Shown here: in pieces, positions 5,985 to 8,124 of the stretch | How the letters are laid out: the number at the start of each line of letters is the position of its first letter | Numbering within the stretch: the stretch's first letter is position 1 | NCBI GenBank assembly: GCA_030754475.1 | Contig: JASMAE010000399.1 | Location: 1 to 8,124, forward strand | Reading direction: 5' to 3' | Source: Rhodospirillales bacterium | GTDB lineage: Bacteria; Pseudomonadota; Alphaproteobacteria; Rhodospirillales; JASLLV01 | Length of the DNA: 8,124 nt | Position numbers and translations under genes: made by a program | Notes under the pieces: model-generated | Database searches by the model: none | What the model saw: only the letters and a program-made list of their open reading frames with translations | Told to the model about the DNA's origin: nothing

Positions 5985-7328
5985 TCAGCCCGCGGCCCGC
6001 TTGATCACGTCGGCGATGTCGTCGAGGACGGCGCCGATGAGCATTTCGTCCTCCCCCTCCACCATGATCCGGACAATTGGCTCGGTCCCGGATTCGCGAA
6101 CGAGAAGGCGTCCCGTCGTCCCCAGCTTCTCTTCGCCAGACGCGATCGCTTTTTTGACCGCGCGCGCCGCAAGCGGTTCGCCGCCGTTCACCGGCACGTT
6201 CCGCAGCATCTGCGGCATCGGCTCGAACACCCGGCACGTTTCACCCGCCGGACGCCCGGATTCGACTAGGACCGCCAGCACCTGAAGCGCGGCGATGAGG
6301 CCGTCCCCGGTCCGCGAATGATCGCCGAGGATCAGGTGGCCCGACTGTTCGCCGCCCAGGTTGTAGCCGTCGGCGCGCATCCGCTCGACCACGTAGCGAT
6401 CACCCACCCGGGTCCGGACAAGATGGAGTCCGCGCCCTTCCAGGAATCGCTCGAGGCCAAGATTGGACATGACGGTGGCGACCACGCCGCCGCCGCTGAG
6501 CGCCCCGCTGGCCGCCCAGTGCCGGGCGATCAGGCCGAGCACCTGGTCGCCGTCCACGATCGCGCCGTTCTCGTCGGCGATCAGCAGACGGTCGGCGTCG
6601 CCGTCGAGCGCGATCCCCAGGTTTGCGCCCTCGGCACGGACTCGCGCTTGCATGGTCTCGAGACAGGTCGAGCCGCAGCCGAGATTGATGTTGAAACCGT
6701 CGGGATGAACCCCGACCGCGATGACCTGTGCGCCGAGCTCCCACAGAACCTCGGGCGCCACCTTGTAAGCGGCGCCGTTGGCGCAGTCGACGACGATCTT
6801 GAGGCCTTCCAGGGTCAGCCCCCGGGGGAAGGTCTGCTTGACGTATTCCGAATAGCGGCCTTGGGCGTCGTCCATACGCGTGGCGCGGCCGAGCCGTTCG
6901 GGCGGCGCGAGTGGGTATCGGCGGTCGTCGATATGCTTTTCGATCTCGGTCTCGACTTCATCCGACAGCTTGTAACCGTCGGGACCGAACAGCTTGATCC
7001 CGTTGTCCTCGAACGGATTGTGCGACGCCGAGATCATGATGCCGAGATCGGCTCGGAGCGAGCGGGTCAGCATGGCCACGGCCGGCGTCGGCAACGGGCC
7101 GACCAGGACCACGTCCATGCCCATGGAGATGAGACCGGCCGTGAGCGCGGGCTCGATCATGTAGCCGGACAGCCGGGTGTCCTTGCCGATGATCGCGCGG
7201 TGGCGGTGTTCGCCGCGGGTGAAGAAACGCGCCGCCGCCATGCCGACGTGCAGCGCCGTCTCGGCGGTCATGGGCTCGGTGTTAGCCTTGCCGCGGATGC
7301 CGTCGGTACCGAAAATTCGTCGGGCCAT
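5985..7328 (-). CDS. glmM: Phosphoglucosamine mutase GlmM
   Basis: A 447-residue enzyme converting glucosamine-6-phosphate to glucosamine-1-phosphate, the step before UDP-GlcNAc for peptidoglycan and lipid A. All family signatures are present: FGTDGIRG (6-13), the phosphoserine loop ISASHNP with S102, the Mg2+ motif DGDADR (242-247), the sugar-binding GGEQSGH (325-331) and the phosphate-binding RESGTEP (411-417). Length matches the usual 445-450. The ATG at 7328-7326 was chosen because homologs begin a few residues before FGTDGIRG; an open frame extends upstream but adds nothing family-like. The ribosome-binding site is weak (GGGG 12 nt upstream). It lies between folP and thiD, an order common in alphaproteobacteria. 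The 236-bp gap to folP suggests its own promoter. Confidence 0.97.
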   Translation of the reverse strand: MARRIFGTDGIRGKANTEPMTAETALHVGMAAARFFTRGEHRHRAIIGKDTRLSGYMIEPALTAGLISMGMDVVLVGPLPTPAVAMLTRSLRADLGIMISASHNPFEDNGIKLFGPDGYKLSDEVETEIEKHIDDRRYPLAPPERLGRATRMDDAQGRYSEYVKQTFPRGLTLEGLKIVVDCANGAAYKVAPEVLWELGAQVIAVGVHPDGFNINLGCGSTCLETMQARVRAEGANLGIALDGDADRLLIADENGAIVDGDQVLGLIARHWAASGALSGGGVVATVMSNLGLERFLEGRGLHLVRTRVGDRYVVERMRADGYNLGGEQSGHLILGDHSRTGDGLIAALQVLAVLVESGRPAGETCRVFEPMPQMLRNVPVNGGEPLAARAVKKAIASGEEKLGTTGRLLVRESGTEPIVRIMVEGEDEMLIGAVLDDIADVIKRAAG

Positions 7329-7564
7329 TGCCGAATGTCGCCCCGTTTGCGCGACCAACGAGGGCCTCGCAAAGTGCAATCCCTTATACAATCATTTGCG
7401 GAGGCGAATAACAAAATGTTACGCCCGCATCAAGCGAATCGCGCCCGATTGGAACCGCGATGCGATTGCAATCGGCTGCGCCCATCCGCTCGATTTCAAT
7501 AGAACGGACCGGATTCACGCGCCCGCCGGATCGCTGTGGCGATTTCGGTCGACCGCGATCCGGT
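7329..7564 (-). promoter_or_regulatory. glmM upstream region with palindrome and AT-rich promoter patch
   Basis: The 236-bp gap between folP and glmM holds no credible gene. An AT-rich patch on the minus strand (about 7414-7383) contains TTGTTA and TATAAG, but they are 20 nt apart, too far for an ideal pair; the TATAAG (7388-7383) is still the best -10 candidate, about 55 nt before the ATG. Further upstream a perfect 12-bp palindrome CGATTGCAATCG (7463-7474) is a possible operator, and a 9-bp-stem inverted repeat lies next to the folP stop. Confidence 0.35.
7526..7563 (-). repeat. Inverted repeat at the 3' end of folP
   Basis: CCGGATCGC (7526-7534) pairs with GCGATCCGG (7555-7563) over 9 bp around a 20-nt loop that itself contains the self-complementary GGTCGACC. 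It begins immediately after the folP stop. With no T-run it is at best a weak or factor-assisted terminator, or an RNA-stability hairpin that separates folP from glmM expression. Confidence 0.45.
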
Positions 7565-8124
7565 CTACTTCGACTTGGTGCCGGCTGTAATCGCCGTCCA
7601 GACCGCCAGCGCCTGGCGCGTTTCGCGGACGTCGTGGACGCGCACAACGTGGGCACCCCGCTCGACGGCGGCGAGCGCCGCCGCGACCGAGCCCGCCAGG
7701 CGCCGGTTCGGCGGTTCGGCGGCGCTCAGCCTCGCGATAAGGCTCTTGCGCGAGACGCCGATGACGACCGCGCACCCGATGGCGCGATAGACGCCCAGGC
7801 CATCGAGAATCTCGAGGTTGTGGTCGACGGTCTTGCCGAAGCCGATCCCGGGATCGACGGCGATGCGGTCGCGGGCGATCCCGGCGGCCTCGCACGCCGA
7901 AACCCGTTCTTCCAGGAAGTCGTACACGTCCAGCAGCGCGTCATCGTAGCGGGGATCGTCCTGCATCGTTCGCGGCTCGCCCCGCATGTGCATCAGAACG
8001 ACCCAAGCCTTGCGTTCGGCGGCGATCGCCATGGCGCCCGCGTCGCTTCGAAGCGCGGTGACGTCGTTGATGATGGTGGCGCCCGCATCGAGTGCCGCCG
8101 CCATGACACCCGCGCGCCGCGTGT
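7565..8124 (-). CDS. folP: Dihydropteroate synthase FolP (5' end beyond window)
   Basis: The C-terminal 185 residues of dihydropteroate synthase, which condenses p-aminobenzoate with dihydropterin pyrophosphate in folate synthesis and is the sulfonamide target. The frame is open to the right edge and starts mid-domain at TRRAGV, which fits the family's S-I-D-T-R/K-K/R-A segment; the ATG at 8104 is therefore internal and the real start lies outside. Visible motifs in order are AGATIINDV, VLMHMRGEPRTMQ, the pterin-loop DPGIGFGK, the GVSRKS loop with the conserved lysine, and RVHDV near the C-terminus, where Arg and His bind the pterin/pyrophosphate. The stop is TAG at 7567-7565. It is followed on the same strand by glmM and thiD. 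Confidence 0.95.
   Translation of the reverse strand, partial: TRRAGVMAAALDAGATIINDVTALRSDAGAMAIAAERKAWVVLMHMRGEPRTMQDDPRYDDALLDVYDFLEERVSACEAAGIARDRIAVDPGIGFGKTVDHNLEILDGLGVYRAIGCAVVIGVSRKSLIARLSAAEPPNRRLAGSVAAALAAVERGAHVVRVHDVRETRQALAVWTAITAGTKSK

Noticed and set aside
6318..7502. 394-codon plus-strand frame antisense to glmM
   Set aside because: Entirely opposite a gene with every GlmM signature; no recognisable motif of its own.
7384..7656. 90-codon minus-strand frame in the folP-glmM gap
   Set aside because: Its 5' part is a frame-shifted reading of folP and the rest is Arg-rich, with no motif and no good start signal.

Overview
This is a high-GC chromosomal window that reads as ordinary core genome of an alphaproteobacterium. 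The evidence is indirect: the folP-glmM-thiD order is common in that class, and the protein flavour and GC-rich codon use fit. The genus cannot be named from the sequence. I see no mobile element, phage gene, CRISPR array, tRNA or rRNA.

Layout from left to right. Positions 1-1003 (minus strand) hold most of a lipoprotein gene that runs off the left edge. It has a lipobox, two clean TPR repeats and at least three tandem SHOCT-like helical modules. A gene-poor stretch follows (1004-1445) with a likely promoter for the lipoprotein. Next on the minus strand is a translationally coupled pair: alaX (trans-editing of mischarged tRNA-Ala, 1964-2674) and a GNAT acetyltransferase (1446-1967), sharing an ATGA stop/start. 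The 400-bp interval 2675-3075 has no convincing gene but is dense in inverted repeats: two competing stem-loops, a 14-codon plus-strand micro-ORF, an 11-bp GC hairpin and a 17-bp terminator-like hairpin.

A PLP-dependent threonine/serine dehydratase (minus, 3076-4035, TTG start) and a PanE-family ketopantoate reductase (plus, 4177-5127) diverge from a 141-bp control region. The reductase converges on thiD with a 34-bp overlap of coding ends. The right half is the minus-strand cluster folP (partial, 7565 to the right edge), glmM (5985-7328) and thiD (5094-5945). These make dihydropteroate for folate, glucosamine-1-phosphate for peptidoglycan and LPS, and HMP-pyrophosphate for thiamine. The 236-bp folP-glmM gap contains a perfect 12-bp palindrome and a 9-bp-stem inverted repeat, so glmM-thiD may have its own control.

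No new multi-gene system is evident. The items most worth a second look are the structured, direction-ambiguous element at 2770-2904 and the repeat architecture of the lipoprotein.
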